Shown here in pieces: positions 16,682 to 25,133 of a DNA stretch of 64,000 nt; the stretch's first letter is position 1; every line of letters starts with the position of its first letter. Made by a program: the position numbers and the translations under genes. Under the pieces are notes generated by a model. That model did no database searches. It saw only the letters and a program-made list of their open reading frames with translations, and was not told where the DNA came from. Where the stretch lies: contig CAZFBS010000002.1 of the NCBI GenBank assembly GCA_964517265.1, positions 62,001 through 126,000 of the forward strand. Direction: 5' to 3'. This DNA is from REEP01 sp964517265. GTDB lineage: Bacteria > Pseudomonadota > Alphaproteobacteria > Rhodospirillales > Defluviicoccaceae.

Positions 16682-18640
16682 ATGGCCACTCCGAATCGCC
16701 TCCTGTTTACGCCGCTCAAGATCGGCAACATTATCGTCAAGAACCGGATTGTCTTCTCGGCGCATCTAACCAATTACGCCGAGGACTACATGCCGAGTGA
16801 CCGGCACGCGCTCTACTATCGCGAGAGGGCGCGCGGCGGCGCTGGGCTGATCATCACCGAGGAGCATTCGACCCATCCCACCGATCATCCCTACGAAAAG
16901 CTGATCCATGCCTTCAATCCGGCGGTCATTCCCGGCTATCGGCGGATCACCGAGACGGTCCACGCAGAGGGCGTGCCGATCCTGGCGCAGATCAATCACA
17001 ACGGCGGCCAAAGCAGCGGGATGTTCACCCGGTTGCCGGCCTGGGCGCCATCGGCGATCGCGGACCCGCTGTTCCGGGAGGTGCCCAAGGCGGTCGAGCG
17101 CGAGGATATCCGGCAGATTATAGAAGGCTATGCGAGCGTTGCCGGCTACACCAGACAGGGCGGTTTCGACGGGGTCGAGCTGCAATGCTCGCATTCCTCC
17201 ATCGTTCGCCAGTTCCTTTCGCGCAACACCAACCGCCGCACCGACGAATACGGCGGCAGCCTGGAAAACCGTGCGCGGCTCCTGCGCGAGATCATCGCGG
17301 CGATCCGCCTCGCGGTCGGTCGCGACTATGTCCTCAGCGTGCGTCTGTGCGGCGATGAGTTGATCGCCGATGGCATCACCATCGACGAGGCGGTGGCACT
17401 TGCGCGGATCCTCGAACAAGACGGGCTGATCGACTGCATCAACACCAGCATCGGCACCGCGACGCAAACCCTTTACATGATCGAAGCTTCGATGCGGATC
17501 CCGCCGAACTACGCGATGTTCATTCCGTCCGCGATCCGCAAGGCGGTGCGCCTGCCGGTGATCGGAGTAGGCCGGGTCAAGGATCCGATCCAAGCCGAGC
17601 GGGTCCTCGCGGAAGGGCATGCCGACCTCGTCGGGATCGTGCGCGCGCAGATCGCCGACCCCGAATTCGCCCGCAAGGCGCGCGAGAACCGCCCCGACGA
17701 CATCCGTCTCTGTCTCTCGTGCAACCAGGAATGCGTTGGCCGGATGGGGTTGAACCGGTGGCTCGGCTGCATCGAATCACCCGGCACCGGGCAGGAACGA
17801 AAATATGGCATCGGCACCCTCCGGCCTGCCCGTCCGGCCAAGCGGGTGCTGGTGGTGGGCGGAGGACCTGCGGGACTGAAGGCCGCCACGATCGCGGCCC
17901 GGCGCGGCCACAAGGTCAAGCTGGTCGAGAAGGAGGAGCGGCTGGGCGGGCAGGTGGTATGGGCCGCGCGCGTCACCAACCGGGCCGAGTTCGGCGACAT
18001 CGTCCGCAATCTCCTGCATGAAATCGACCAGCTCGGGGTCGAGGTGCAGACGGGGGTTGCCGCCAGCGTCGAGAGCGTGCGCGGCGAGCGTCCCGATGCC
18101 GTCATCGTCGCAACCGGCTCTACCCCCGACCGGACCACGATTCCTGGCAGCGACGGACCTGAGGTCGCGTCGGTCACCGATATCCTGTCGGGGGCGGTGA
18201 AGGCTGGCAAGCGCGTGCTGCTGATCGACCGACTCGGCTTCCATGAAGCCACCAGCACCGCCGAGTATCTGGCGGACCAGGGCTGCATGGTCGAGGTGGT
18301 GACGCCGACGCTTTACGTCGGCCAGGATCTCGGCGTCACCCTCGATCTGGAGAACTGGTACCGGCAGGCGCGGCGACTCGGCATCACCTGCACCCCGAAC
18401 CATTCGGTCCTCGGCATCGAAGATGGCGTGGTCAGCGCCCTGCACAATTACAGCGGGCAGATGGTGACCTTTCCGAAAGCCGATACCGTCGTTCTCGCGG
18501 TCCATCGCAAGGCCGATGACGCGCTTTATGAAGCGCTGGACGGCTCGGCATTCGAACTTCATCGGATCGGCGACTGCGTCGCCCCGCGCCGGGCTCATGC
18601 CGCCATTCTCGAAGGCGAACGGGCTGGGAGGGCTGTCTGA
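16682..18640 (+). CDS. FadH/OYE-family oxidoreductase 2 (mycofactocin-associated)
   Basis: A 652-residue paralogue of the preceding gene with the same three parts: OYE barrel (LLFTPLKIGNIIVKNRIVFSAH, GFDGVELQCSHSSIVRQFLS), iron-sulfur motif CLSCNQECVGRMGLNRWLGC, and a dinucleotide-binding half (VLVVGGGPAGLKAATIAARRGH, then a second GxGxxG-like site at LLIDRLGFHEATSTAEYLADQG). It starts 2 bases after the first copy. The two proteins are clearly diverged, so they are likely subunits or have separate substrates; they are not a recent duplication. The stop overlaps the etfA/fixB start. Confidence 0.85.
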   Translation: MATPNRLLFTPLKIGNIIVKNRIVFSAHLTNYAEDYMPSDRHALYYRERARGGAGLIITEEHSTHPTDHPYEKLIHAFNPAVIPGYRRITETVHAEGVPILAQINHNGGQSSGMFTRLPAWAPSAIADPLFREVPKAVEREDIRQIIEGYASVAGYTRQGGFDGVELQCSHSSIVRQFLSRNTNRRTDEYGGSLENRARLLREIIAAIRLAVGRDYVLSVRLCGDELIADGITIDEAVALARILEQDGLIDCINTSIGTATQTLYMIEASMRIPPNYAMFIPSAIRKAVRLPVIGVGRVKDPIQAERVLAEGHADLVGIVRAQIADPEFARKARENRPDDIRLCLSCNQECVGRMGLNRWLGCIESPGTGQERKYGIGTLRPARPAKRVLVVGGGPAGLKAATIAARRGHKVKLVEKEERLGGQVVWAARVTNRAEFGDIVRNLLHEIDQLGVEVQTGVAASVESVRGERPDAVIVATGSTPDRTTIPGSDGPEVASVTDILSGAVKAGKRVLLIDRLGFHEATSTAEYLADQGCMVEVVTPTLYVGQDLGVTLDLENWYRQARRLGITCTPNHSVLGIEDGVVSALHNYSGQMVTFPKADTVVLAVHRKADDALYEALDGSAFELHRIGDCVAPRRAHAAILEGERAGRAV

Positions 18641-19797
18641 TGACCATGCCTGCAAGGACGATGCGTCCGCAAAGCGTACCGCCGCGCGCCGCGCCCGCGA
18701 TCGCGATGCCGATCGTCGTCGTGGCGGAAGTGGAACAAGGCCGGCTAACCCCTTTCACTCTCGAGTGCGTCGAGGAGGCGCTCGACATCGTGCTCGAGCG
18801 AAGGCGAGAGTTTGCCAGTCATGTCCATGTCGTTCTGCCCGGCTCGGCAGTGGCGGAGTTGGCACCGGAGCTGGCGGCTCATGGCGCCGATCGCGTCACC
18901 GTGGTTGAACACGAAGCGTTGGCGGCATTCAGCGCCGACGGCTGGCTTGCCGCTCTGGAGCCGGTGCTGCGGGCAGCCCGGCCCCTGCTGATCCTCGCGC
19001 CGGACAGCGGTTACGGGCGCGCGTGGCTGCCACGCCTGTCGGTCCGGTGGCGGATGCCGCTGGCGACCAATTGCTCGCGCGCCAAGGTAATCGAGGACGG
19101 CTATCCGGAAGCCTACCGGTTCAGCCATGACGGCAAGATGCACGAGCGCCTGATCTGGGCGCGCGGCACGCCAGTCGCCTTGATGATGGCGCCCGGAGTC
19201 CGAGGGGTCGGCACGCCCCGCCCCGCACCCGATCCCGAGATCAAGACCGTGATGCCGGAGCTGGATCCCTCGACGTTTCGCGATCGCACGGTGCGCACGC
19301 TGCCGCCTGATCCTCGCACCATCGATCTGACCGAGGCCGAACGGATCGTCTCCGGAGGCCTCGGCGTTGGTGGAGCGGACGGTATGAAGCAGGTTCAGCG
19401 GCTGGCCGAGGTTTTGGGCGCGACATTGGGAGGCACCCGGGTTGCCGCCGACCGGGGTTGGCTGCCGGCGGATCGCTTCATCGGCACGACCGGAAAAATC
19501 GTCGCGCCGAAGCTGTATATCGCCCTCGGTGTTTCCGGCGCGGGGCAGCACATCGCCGGCATCGGCGGCAGCCAGACGATCGTCGCGGTGAACATCGACG
19601 GGACCGCGCCGATGCTGAAGATGGCCGACCTCGGCGTGATCGGCGATCTTCACGAGATCGTGCCGATCCTGCTGCGCAAGCTGGAGGCGCTGACGGTTGC
19701 GGGTCAGTCGACCCAAGGTCAATCAGCGGCTGCTCAATCGGTCTCCGGCACCGCGCCCGAGACCCCGGAGTACGCGCTCATGGTGAGCGGTTCATGA
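18640..19797 (+). CDS. electron transfer flavoprotein alpha subunit (FixB-like)
   Basis: A 385-residue EtfA/FixB homologue. The N-terminal domain opens with IVVVAEVEQGRLTPFTLECVEEAL. The C-terminal FAD domain has AERIVSGGLGVGGADGMKQVQRLAEVLGATLGGTRVAADRGWLP, FIGTTGKIVAPKLYIALGVSGAGQHIAGIGGSQTIVAVN, the standard EtfA FAD-binding run. About 25 residues at the C-terminus (QSTQGQSAAAQS) are low complexity. It is the first gene of a fixB-fixC-fixX-fixA block. It carries electrons from dehydrogenases to the FixC-like quinone reductase. Confidence 0.88.
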   Translation: MTMPARTMRPQSVPPRAAPAIAMPIVVVAEVEQGRLTPFTLECVEEALDIVLERRREFASHVHVVLPGSAVAELAPELAAHGADRVTVVEHEALAAFSADGWLAALEPVLRAARPLLILAPDSGYGRAWLPRLSVRWRMPLATNCSRAKVIEDGYPEAYRFSHDGKMHERLIWARGTPVALMMAPGVRGVGTPRPAPDPEIKTVMPELDPSTFRDRTVRTLPPDPRTIDLTEAERIVSGGLGVGGADGMKQVQRLAEVLGATLGGTRVAADRGWLPADRFIGTTGKIVAPKLYIALGVSGAGQHIAGIGGSQTIVAVNIDGTAPMLKMADLGVIGDLHEIVPILLRKLEALTVAGQSTQGQSAAAQSVSGTAPETPEYALMVSGS

Positions 19798-19807
19798 GGG
19801 CGGCGGG

Positions 19808-21157
19808 ATGACGGAAAAGGCAACAGAGATGACGGCCAGAAACGACAACGAGCATTTCGACGTGATTGTCGTCGGCGCCGGTCCCGCCGGCAGCGCGGCC
19901 GCCCTGGTCGCGGCACGAGCAGGATTGAAGGTGCTGCTGATCGAGCGCGGCGAGTATCCGGGCGCTAAGAACGTCTCGGGAGCGGTCTTCTATGGCAGCG
20001 CCATTCTCAACCAGTTGATTCCCGAGTGGTGGACGCAAGCCCCGGTCGAGCGCCATGTCAGCCGCAGGGAGCTGGTGCTGATGTCTCCCGACACGGCGGT
20101 CTCGCTGGACTTTCGATCGGTCGCTCCCGGTTATGCCGAGCCGCCTTACAACGGATTCACCATTCTGCGCCCGAAGTTCGATCGCTGGTTTGCCGCCCAG
20201 GCCGAAGCGGCGGGTGCCTTTCTTCTGACTTCCACCGTAGTCGACGACGTCATTCGCGACGACGACCAAGTTGTCGGGGTCAAGGTGCGCCGCGATCATG
20301 GCGAGGTGCGCGGCGACGTGGTGATCGCCTGTGACGGCGCCAGTTCGTGGCTGGCGCGGAAGGCCGGCCTCCAGCGGGAGCTGCATACCCACGAATTGTC
20401 GCTCGGCGTCAAGGAGGTCATCGGTCTCGAAGAATCGGTGATCCGCGAGCGGTTTCATCTCAGCGGCGACGATGGCGTGGCGTTGGAATATGTCGGCGCG
20501 GTTACCGACGATGTTCATGGCGGGGCGTTTCTCTACACCAACCGCGACTCCCTCTCGCTCGGCATCCTTGGCCAGCTCTCGTCGCTGGTCGAGCACAAGA
20601 AACGCCCGTACGATCTGTTGGAAGCGTTCAAGGCCCACCCCACAGTGGCTCCGCTTGTCCGCGGCGGTACCCTTCGCGAGTATTCGGCTCATCTGATTCC
20701 CGAAGCCGGTTGGAACATGGTGCCGAAACTGTATGGCGACGGCATTCTGGTGGCGGGTGACGCTGCGGGCTTCTGCCTCGCGACCGGGATCTATATCGAA
20801 GGCATCAACTACGCCCTCCAGTCGGGCCTCGCCGCCGGGACCGCCGCCATCGCGGCCTGCCGGCGCCGCGATTTCTCGCGCTATTCGCTGATGAAGTACA
20901 TGGAGCTCCTTTATCAGCGCAATGTGCTGACCGACCTGCGGGCCTACCGCCATGCGCCCGCGTTCGTCAATGGCGAGCGTTTGCAGAATCTCTACCCGGA
21001 ACTCGCCGCCCGGATGTCGGAAGCGCTGTTCCGGGTCGATGGCGAGCGCAAGCAGAAGCTGGTGCCGCTGTACTGGCGGACCATGCGTCAGGTGGGAGTG
21101 AAGCCGCGCGAGGTCATGAGGGATCTATACCAAGTCACGAGGGCTTATTTATGGTAA
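19808..21157 (+). CDS. FixC-like ETF:quinone oxidoreductase flavoprotein
   Basis: A 449-residue FAD protein. Seen: VIVVGAGPAGSAAALVAARAGLKVLLIERGEYPGAKNVSGAV, where GAKNVSGAV is a FixC/ETF-QO hallmark; then DGASSWLARKAG, GDGILVAGDAAGFCLATGIYIEGINYAL with the second FAD contact, and a C-terminal helical part. It lacks the C-terminal iron-sulfur domain of one-piece ETF-QO; the separate fixX gene supplies it. It is expected to pass electrons from the FixAB-type flavoprotein to membrane quinone. The next gene starts inside its last codons. Confidence 0.9.
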   Translation: MTEKATEMTARNDNEHFDVIVVGAGPAGSAAALVAARAGLKVLLIERGEYPGAKNVSGAVFYGSAILNQLIPEWWTQAPVERHVSRRELVLMSPDTAVSLDFRSVAPGYAEPPYNGFTILRPKFDRWFAAQAEAAGAFLLTSTVVDDVIRDDDQVVGVKVRRDHGEVRGDVVIACDGASSWLARKAGLQRELHTHELSLGVKEVIGLEESVIRERFHLSGDDGVALEYVGAVTDDVHGGAFLYTNRDSLSLGILGQLSSLVEHKKRPYDLLEAFKAHPTVAPLVRGGTLREYSAHLIPEAGWNMVPKLYGDGILVAGDAAGFCLATGIYIEGINYALQSGLAAGTAAIAACRRRDFSRYSLMKYMELLYQRNVLTDLRAYRHAPAFVNGERLQNLYPELAARMSEALFRVDGERKQKLVPLYWRTMRQVGVKPREVMRDLYQVTRAYLW

Positions 21158-21435
21158 CGACCACGCACGAAGAAAAGATGCGGACCGTCCGGTTTCGGAC
21201 GGACGACACACCACACATCGTCGTTGACAGCGAAAAATGTCGCGGATGTTCGGTGCGGGCGTGCATCACGGTGTGCCCGGCCGCGCTGTTCGTCCCCCTG
21301 GACGACGGCAGCGTTCTGTTCAACTACGAGCAGTGCTTCGAATGCGGGGCCTGTTACTTCGTCTGCACGGAGGAGGGTGCGATCACCTGGACCTACCCGA
21401 AAGGCGGGTACGGGGTGACGTTCCGCGAGTCCTAA
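21151..21435 (+). CDS. FixX-like ferredoxin
   Basis: A 94-residue ferredoxin-like protein. Eight cysteines are in two groups: C30, C33, C38, C42 (CRGCSVRACITVCP) and C62, C65, C68, C72 (CFECGACYFVC), which would fit two [4Fe-4S] clusters. The C-terminal TWTYPKGGYGVTFRES is typical of FixX and bacterial ETF-QO tails. It overlaps the fixC-like stop by 7 bases and completes the quinone reductase half of the module. Confidence 0.9.
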   Translation: MVTTTHEEKMRTVRFRTDDTPHIVVDSEKCRGCSVRACITVCPAALFVPLDDGSVLFNYEQCFECGACYFVCTEEGAITWTYPKGGYGVTFRES

Positions 21436-21442
21436 AAGGTCC

Positions 21443-22318
21443 ATGGTGATGCGCTACGTTGTCTGTTTGTCGCGCCTGCCCGATCCCACTACGGTCGAGG
21501 TGAATCCCCTCACCGGCGAAGTGGACGCCAGCCGCCTGTTGTACATTTTGAACCCGGCGGATGCCGCCGCCCTGGAGATGGTGCTGAGGTTGCGCGCGCC
21601 GGGCGACACGATCCTCGCACTCACCGTTGGACCGCCGGAGGCAGAAACGGTGTTGCGCGATGCACTCGCGGTCGGCGTCGATACCGTGCTGCGCCTTTGG
21701 GAAGAGGGACGAACGGCAACACGGCCGGCGGCAACCGCGCTGCTGCTCGCCACCGCGCTGCGGACCGAACAACTGCCGGACGTCGTCGTCTGTGGGGCGC
21801 GAACGCTTGCCGGCGGATCCGGCAAGGTTCCGGCGCTGGTGGCCGAATATCTCGACTGGCCGGTCGTCACCGACATCCTCGCGTTCGGGTTTCATGACGC
21901 GCGGGTGTCGTTCCAGCGCCGACTGGCGCGAGGCGCGCGCTCGGAGGGCGAAGTCACCCTGCCGGCGGTCCTGGCCGTCGAGGCAGGCTCGGTTTCGCTT
22001 CGTTACGCCGCTCTGCCGGACTTGATCAAGGCCCGGCGGGCGCGCATTCCGGTTCGCCATCTCGGCGACCTCGGCTTGTCGCCGGTGGATCTCAACTTTC
22101 CCTCGGCAACCGTTCAGGCAGCGATGCCGCCTTACCAACGCCCGCGGGAAATCTTCATTCCCGACAGCGCCCTGCCCGCCGATGAGCGGGTGGCGCAGGT
22201 GCTCTCCGCCGGTATGGTTCAGAAGTCGGGACGGATCATCTCGGGGCCGCCGGAACAGGCCGCCGACGCCATCCTTGCGTTTCTGTGCGAAAACGGCTTC
22301 GTGGGGAGGTCGGGATGA
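21443..22318 (+). CDS. electron transfer flavoprotein beta subunit (FixA-like)
   Basis: A 291-residue EtfB/FixA homologue. Seen: YVVCLSRLPDPTTVEVNPLTGEVDASRLLYILNPADAAALEMVLRL, LALTVGPPEAETVLRDALAVGVD, VVCGARTLAGGSGKVPALVAEYLDWPVVTDI (EtfB nucleotide-binding segment) and LPDLIKARRARIPV. It has an extra C-terminal region of about 60 residues (SAGMVQKSGRIISGPPEQAADAILAFLCENGFV), seen in some FixA-type proteins. The stop overlaps the mftE start by 4 bases, which ties the electron-transfer block physically to cofactor biosynthesis. Confidence 0.88.
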   Translation: MVMRYVVCLSRLPDPTTVEVNPLTGEVDASRLLYILNPADAAALEMVLRLRAPGDTILALTVGPPEAETVLRDALAVGVDTVLRLWEEGRTATRPAATALLLATALRTEQLPDVVVCGARTLAGGSGKVPALVAEYLDWPVVTDILAFGFHDARVSFQRRLARGARSEGEVTLPAVLAVEAGSVSLRYAALPDLIKARRARIPVRHLGDLGLSPVDLNFPSATVQAAMPPYQRPREIFIPDSALPADERVAQVLSAGMVQKSGRIISGPPEQAADAILAFLCENGFVGRSG

Positions 22319-23085
22319 GACGCCGGCTGGCGGAAATGACGTGGCCCGCCGTCGCGGCAGAGATTGCCGCCGGTGCGACGACAGTGATCCTGCCGCTCGG
22401 CGCGACCGAGCAGCACGGGCACCATCTGCCGCTGGGCACCGACACGGTCCGTGCCTCGGCACTGGCGGATCGGCTGGCGGACGCCTTGCCCGATGCGCTG
22501 ATCGCGCCGGCGCTGCCGATCGGCTGTTCCGACGAGCATCACGGATTCCCGGGTCTGCTTGGCCTCGACCGGGAAACCCTCGCCGCCGTCATCGTCGACT
22601 GTGCCCGCCGGATGGCGGCATGGGGCGTGCGCCGTCTGCTGCTGCTCTCGGCGCACGGAGGCAACGGCGACGCGCTCGATCGGGCGGCGGCTCGTCTCGC
22701 CACGGAAGTGCCGACGATCCAGGTGCTGGTGCTGGGTGGAACGGCGGCTCTGTCCGATGCGGTTCTGGCGGTGGCCGCACACGATGGTATTCCGGCCGAT
22801 GCCGTCGGCCTCCATGCGGGCGAGGGAGAGACCTCCGAAATGCTCGCCCTGTCGCCGGACCTGGTGCGGATGGAACAGGCCGTGCCCGGCTGTCGCGAGG
22901 GGCTGACCGACCTGATGCCGCGCCTGCGCCGGGAAGGCCTGCGTGCGGTGACGCCGACAGGCACCCTGGGGGACCCGCGTAGAGCCGATAGCGCCCGCGG
23001 GGTCCGTTATCTGGCGGCCGAGACCGCATGTTACCGCAGCGCAGTTGCGATTTCTCTGTCGAGCGAAGAAAGGCCGCAGCCATGA
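22315..23085 (+). CDS. mftE: mycofactocin peptidase MftE (creatininase family)
   Basis: A 256-residue metal-dependent amidohydrolase of the creatininase fold. Metal ligands are seen in GATEQHGHHLPLGTDTVRA (E and H), SDEHHGFPG (H), LLSAHGGNGD (H) and AGEGETSEMLALSP (E). The last block matches the MftE-type AGxxETS motif. MftE releases the modified Val-Tyr-derived dipeptide from processed MftA. The start ATG 22315 is chosen by overlap with the fixA-like stop; its own stop overlaps the mftF start. The peptidase role follows from MftE biochemistry in mycobacteria. Confidence 0.88.
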   Translation: MRRRLAEMTWPAVAAEIAAGATTVILPLGATEQHGHHLPLGTDTVRASALADRLADALPDALIAPALPIGCSDEHHGFPGLLGLDRETLAAVIVDCARRMAAWGVRRLLLLSAHGGNGDALDRAAARLATEVPTIQVLVLGGTAALSDAVLAVAAHDGIPADAVGLHAGEGETSEMLALSPDLVRMEQAVPGCREGLTDLMPRLRREGLRAVTPTGTLGDPRRADSARGVRYLAAETACYRSAVAISLSSEERPQP

Positions 23086-24617
23086 TTACGGCGGCGGGGG
23101 ACGGTCTGGTGCGGGATCGGTTGTCAGTGGGGCCGGCGGTGGAAGCGGGCTTGCCACAGGCGAACATTCGCTACCGGCTCGCGCCTCGGCTGGAGGTGGT
23201 TGCCGACGGCAACGGGGGCATGTTGTTCTCGTCGCGTCCGCTGACGGTGCTGCGCCTGAACTCTGCTGGCGTTTCTCTGCTCGAAGGACTCTCGCCCTCG
23301 GAAGGCCGGTCCCTGGCCGAGGTGGCCGCCCGGGTGCCGGACTTATCGCCCCTGGCCGCGGCCGCATTTCTTGAAGATCTGGAGCGGCGGCGAATGGTCG
23401 TGCGGGAGCCCGCACCGCCTGCCGTGTGGCCGTCGGTCGCGATCATCGTGGCGGCGCATGGTCGTCCGGCGGCGACACGCGCCTGCGTCCGCTCGCTTCT
23501 CCATCTGCACTACCCGCGCGAGCGGATTGAGATCCTGGTCGTCGACGATGCGTCGGACCCGCCGCTCGCCTCTGCTCTGGCAGGGCTGCCGATCCGGCTT
23601 CTGCGCCTCGATCGCAACGTCGGCCAGTCGGCGGCGCGCAATCTGGCGGCGGCGGAGACGGCGGGCGCGCTGCTCGCCTTCATCGACAACGATTGCGTCG
23701 CGGGTCCCTGCTGGCTTCGGGAACTGGTGCCCTGTTTTGCGAATCCCGATATCGCGATCGTCGGCGGTCGCGTGATCGCTCCGCCTTCGACGGGCGCCGT
23801 CGCCGCCTTCGAAGCGGTTCGCTCGCCCCTCGATATGGGCCCGGCGGCCAGTCCCGTTGGGCCCGATGAGGCGGTCGCCTACCTGCCCACCTGCAATCTC
23901 CTCGTCCGCCGTGACGTGCTGCTCGCATGCGGGGGCTTTGCCGCTGACATGCGGGTCGGCGAAGACGTCGATTTCGCGTGGAGGGTGCGGGAAAGTGGGG
24001 CCCGCGTTCACTATGCAGCGGCCGGCGCCATCACGCATCACCACCGTGCCCGGTTGTCGGAGTTGTTGCACCGCCGTGCCGACTACGGGTCCTCCGAGGC
24101 CGAGCTGCACGCGCGCCATCCTCGCCACGGCCGGGTGATGCATCTGCCGCGCGTCGGCCTGCTGATGCTGGCGGCGCTGGCGGCGACTGCGGCCGGTTGG
24201 CCGCTAGGTGCAGGCTTGGCGCTCCTGGCGATCCTGGCGATGATCGTGGAAGGACTCCGTAAGCGGCGTCGATTGCACCGGATCGGCCTTGCTGTTTCGG
24301 CGCGCCGTCTTGCCGCGTCGCTGGCTCGCGAGCATGCCGCCTCGCTCTATCATCTCGGCCATGAGGTTACCCGCTATTACGGACTGCCGCTTGTCGGCGC
24401 TGCGGTGTTGTGGCCGCCGCTGGTGCCGGTGGCGATGGTGCTGATGCTGATGCCGCCGATCTGCGATCACCACCGGCTGAGGCCGCAGCTTCCGCTTCAC
24501 ACGTTCGTCGGCCTCTATTGGCTGGAAATGGCCGCCTATCAGCTGGGCGTGTGGCGTGGGTGCCTGGCCCGGCGATGCTATCGCCCTTTGCTGCCTGTCA
24601 TCCGGTGGCGAGGCTGA
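23082..24617 (+). CDS. mftF: mycofactocin glycosyltransferase MftF
   Basis: A 511-residue family 2 glycosyltransferase. Residues 20-115 look like a PqqD-type peptide-recognition domain (RYRLAPRLEVVADGNGGMLFSSRPLTVLRLN, then SPLAAAAFLEDLERRRMV). The GT2 domain follows: SVAIIVAAHGRPAATRACVRSLL, ILVVDDASDPPLASAL, RNVGQSAARNLAAAE, FIDNDCV (DxD-type metal site) and GEDVDFAWRV (ED motif). The C-terminus has two hydrophobic segments (LLMLAALAATAAG, LVGAAVLWPPLVPVAMVLMLM), so it is probably membrane attached. MftF adds beta-1,4-glucose units to mycofactocin precursors. It ends 100 bases before mftA. Confidence 0.9.
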   Translation: MITAAGDGLVRDRLSVGPAVEAGLPQANIRYRLAPRLEVVADGNGGMLFSSRPLTVLRLNSAGVSLLEGLSPSEGRSLAEVAARVPDLSPLAAAAFLEDLERRRMVVREPAPPAVWPSVAIIVAAHGRPAATRACVRSLLHLHYPRERIEILVVDDASDPPLASALAGLPIRLLRLDRNVGQSAARNLAAAETAGALLAFIDNDCVAGPCWLRELVPCFANPDIAIVGGRVIAPPSTGAVAAFEAVRSPLDMGPAASPVGPDEAVAYLPTCNLLVRRDVLLACGGFAADMRVGEDVDFAWRVRESGARVHYAAAGAITHHHRARLSELLHRRADYGSSEAELHARHPRHGRVMHLPRVGLLMLAALAATAAGWPLGAGLALLAILAMIVEGLRKRRRLHRIGLAVSARRLAASLAREHAASLYHLGHEVTRYYGLPLVGAAVLWPPLVPVAMVLMLMPPICDHHRLRPQLPLHTFVGLYWLEMAAYQLGVWRGCLARRCYRPLLPVIRWRG

Positions 24618-24652
24618 ACTCATGATGACGTGCAGGGTTCGGCAAACAGGTC

Positions 24653-24666
24653 CCACCGCGCGGTGG
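24653..24666 (+). promoter_or_regulatory. GC-rich palindrome in the mftA leader
   Basis: A 14-base perfect palindrome (CCACCGCGCGGTGG) in the 100-base gap between mftF and mftA, 52 bases before the mftA start. It could be an operator for a dimeric regulator or form a short hairpin; the sequence alone does not decide. Confidence 0.3.
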
Positions 24667-24717
24667 TCGCGCGGGGGCGCAATGGTTGACGCAAACCAGA
24701 GAAGGAGAGGACTGTTC

Positions 24718-24915
24718 ATGTTTACGGAAACTCAAGACGCCGTCCTGACGGAGACCGCCGATGCTCAGGCCCCGCAGGCCACCTCCCGCCTCCCGACTGA
24801 CTCTCTGGCTCCTGCAGGGTTGAAGGAGGCGGAGCCGGTCCACGCCAAGCCGCGTATCGTGGAAGAGATCATCATCGAGGAGGTCAGCATCGACGGCATG
24901 TGCGGAGTCTACTGA
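24718..24915 (+). CDS. mftA: mycofactocin precursor peptide MftA
   Basis: A 65-residue ribosomal peptide ending EEVSIDGMCGVY. The C-terminal IDGMCGVY is the invariant end of mycofactocin precursors; the final Val-Tyr becomes the redox core. The acidic helix before it (RIVEEIIIEEVS) is the leader that MftB binds. Actinobacterial precursors are commonly around 30-40 residues, so this one has an N-terminal extension (about residues 1-40) rich in Ala, Thr, Pro and Glu. The start ATG 24718 follows AGAAGGAGAGG, the strongest Shine-Dalgarno seen in the locus, in line with a substrate peptide needed in excess. Confidence 0.95.
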   Translation: MFTETQDAVLTETADAQAPQATSRLPTDSLAPAGLKEAEPVHAKPRIVEEIIIEEVSIDGMCGVY

Positions 24916-25041
24916 TATTCCTCAGCCCGGCCTCATCCCGGCTGTTGCGGTGGAGGTTCGCCTGGATCGAGGGCGGGGCGCTTGATCGGCAGGCGTGCAA
25001 TCGCCTTGCCGGGGCGCTCGGCGGCGAAAAGGTTCGGGTAC

Positions 25042-25067
25042 GCTGACGGATGGCTTCATCCGTCAGC
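25042..25067 (+). promoter_or_regulatory. hairpin between mftA and the SDR gene
   Basis: A perfect 11-base-pair stem (GCTGACGGATG with CATCCGTCAGC) and a GCTT loop, in the 218-base gap after mftA. No T-run follows. It could be an intra-operon attenuator or a stabiliser of the mftA transcript, so that the short peptide gene is expressed above its downstream neighbours. Confidence 0.5.
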
Positions 25068-25133
25068 ATCGAGCCGCAATACAAGACGGCGGAGTCAAGA
25101 CCGCGTGAAAGCCGCCGTGAAAGGACAACACCT

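Noticed and set aside
14614..16773. A 719-codon minus-strand open frame
   Set aside because: It is antisense to the FadH/OYE1 gene and parts of its neighbours; the composition (Arg, His, Gln, Asp-rich) is typical of a GC-rich shadow frame.
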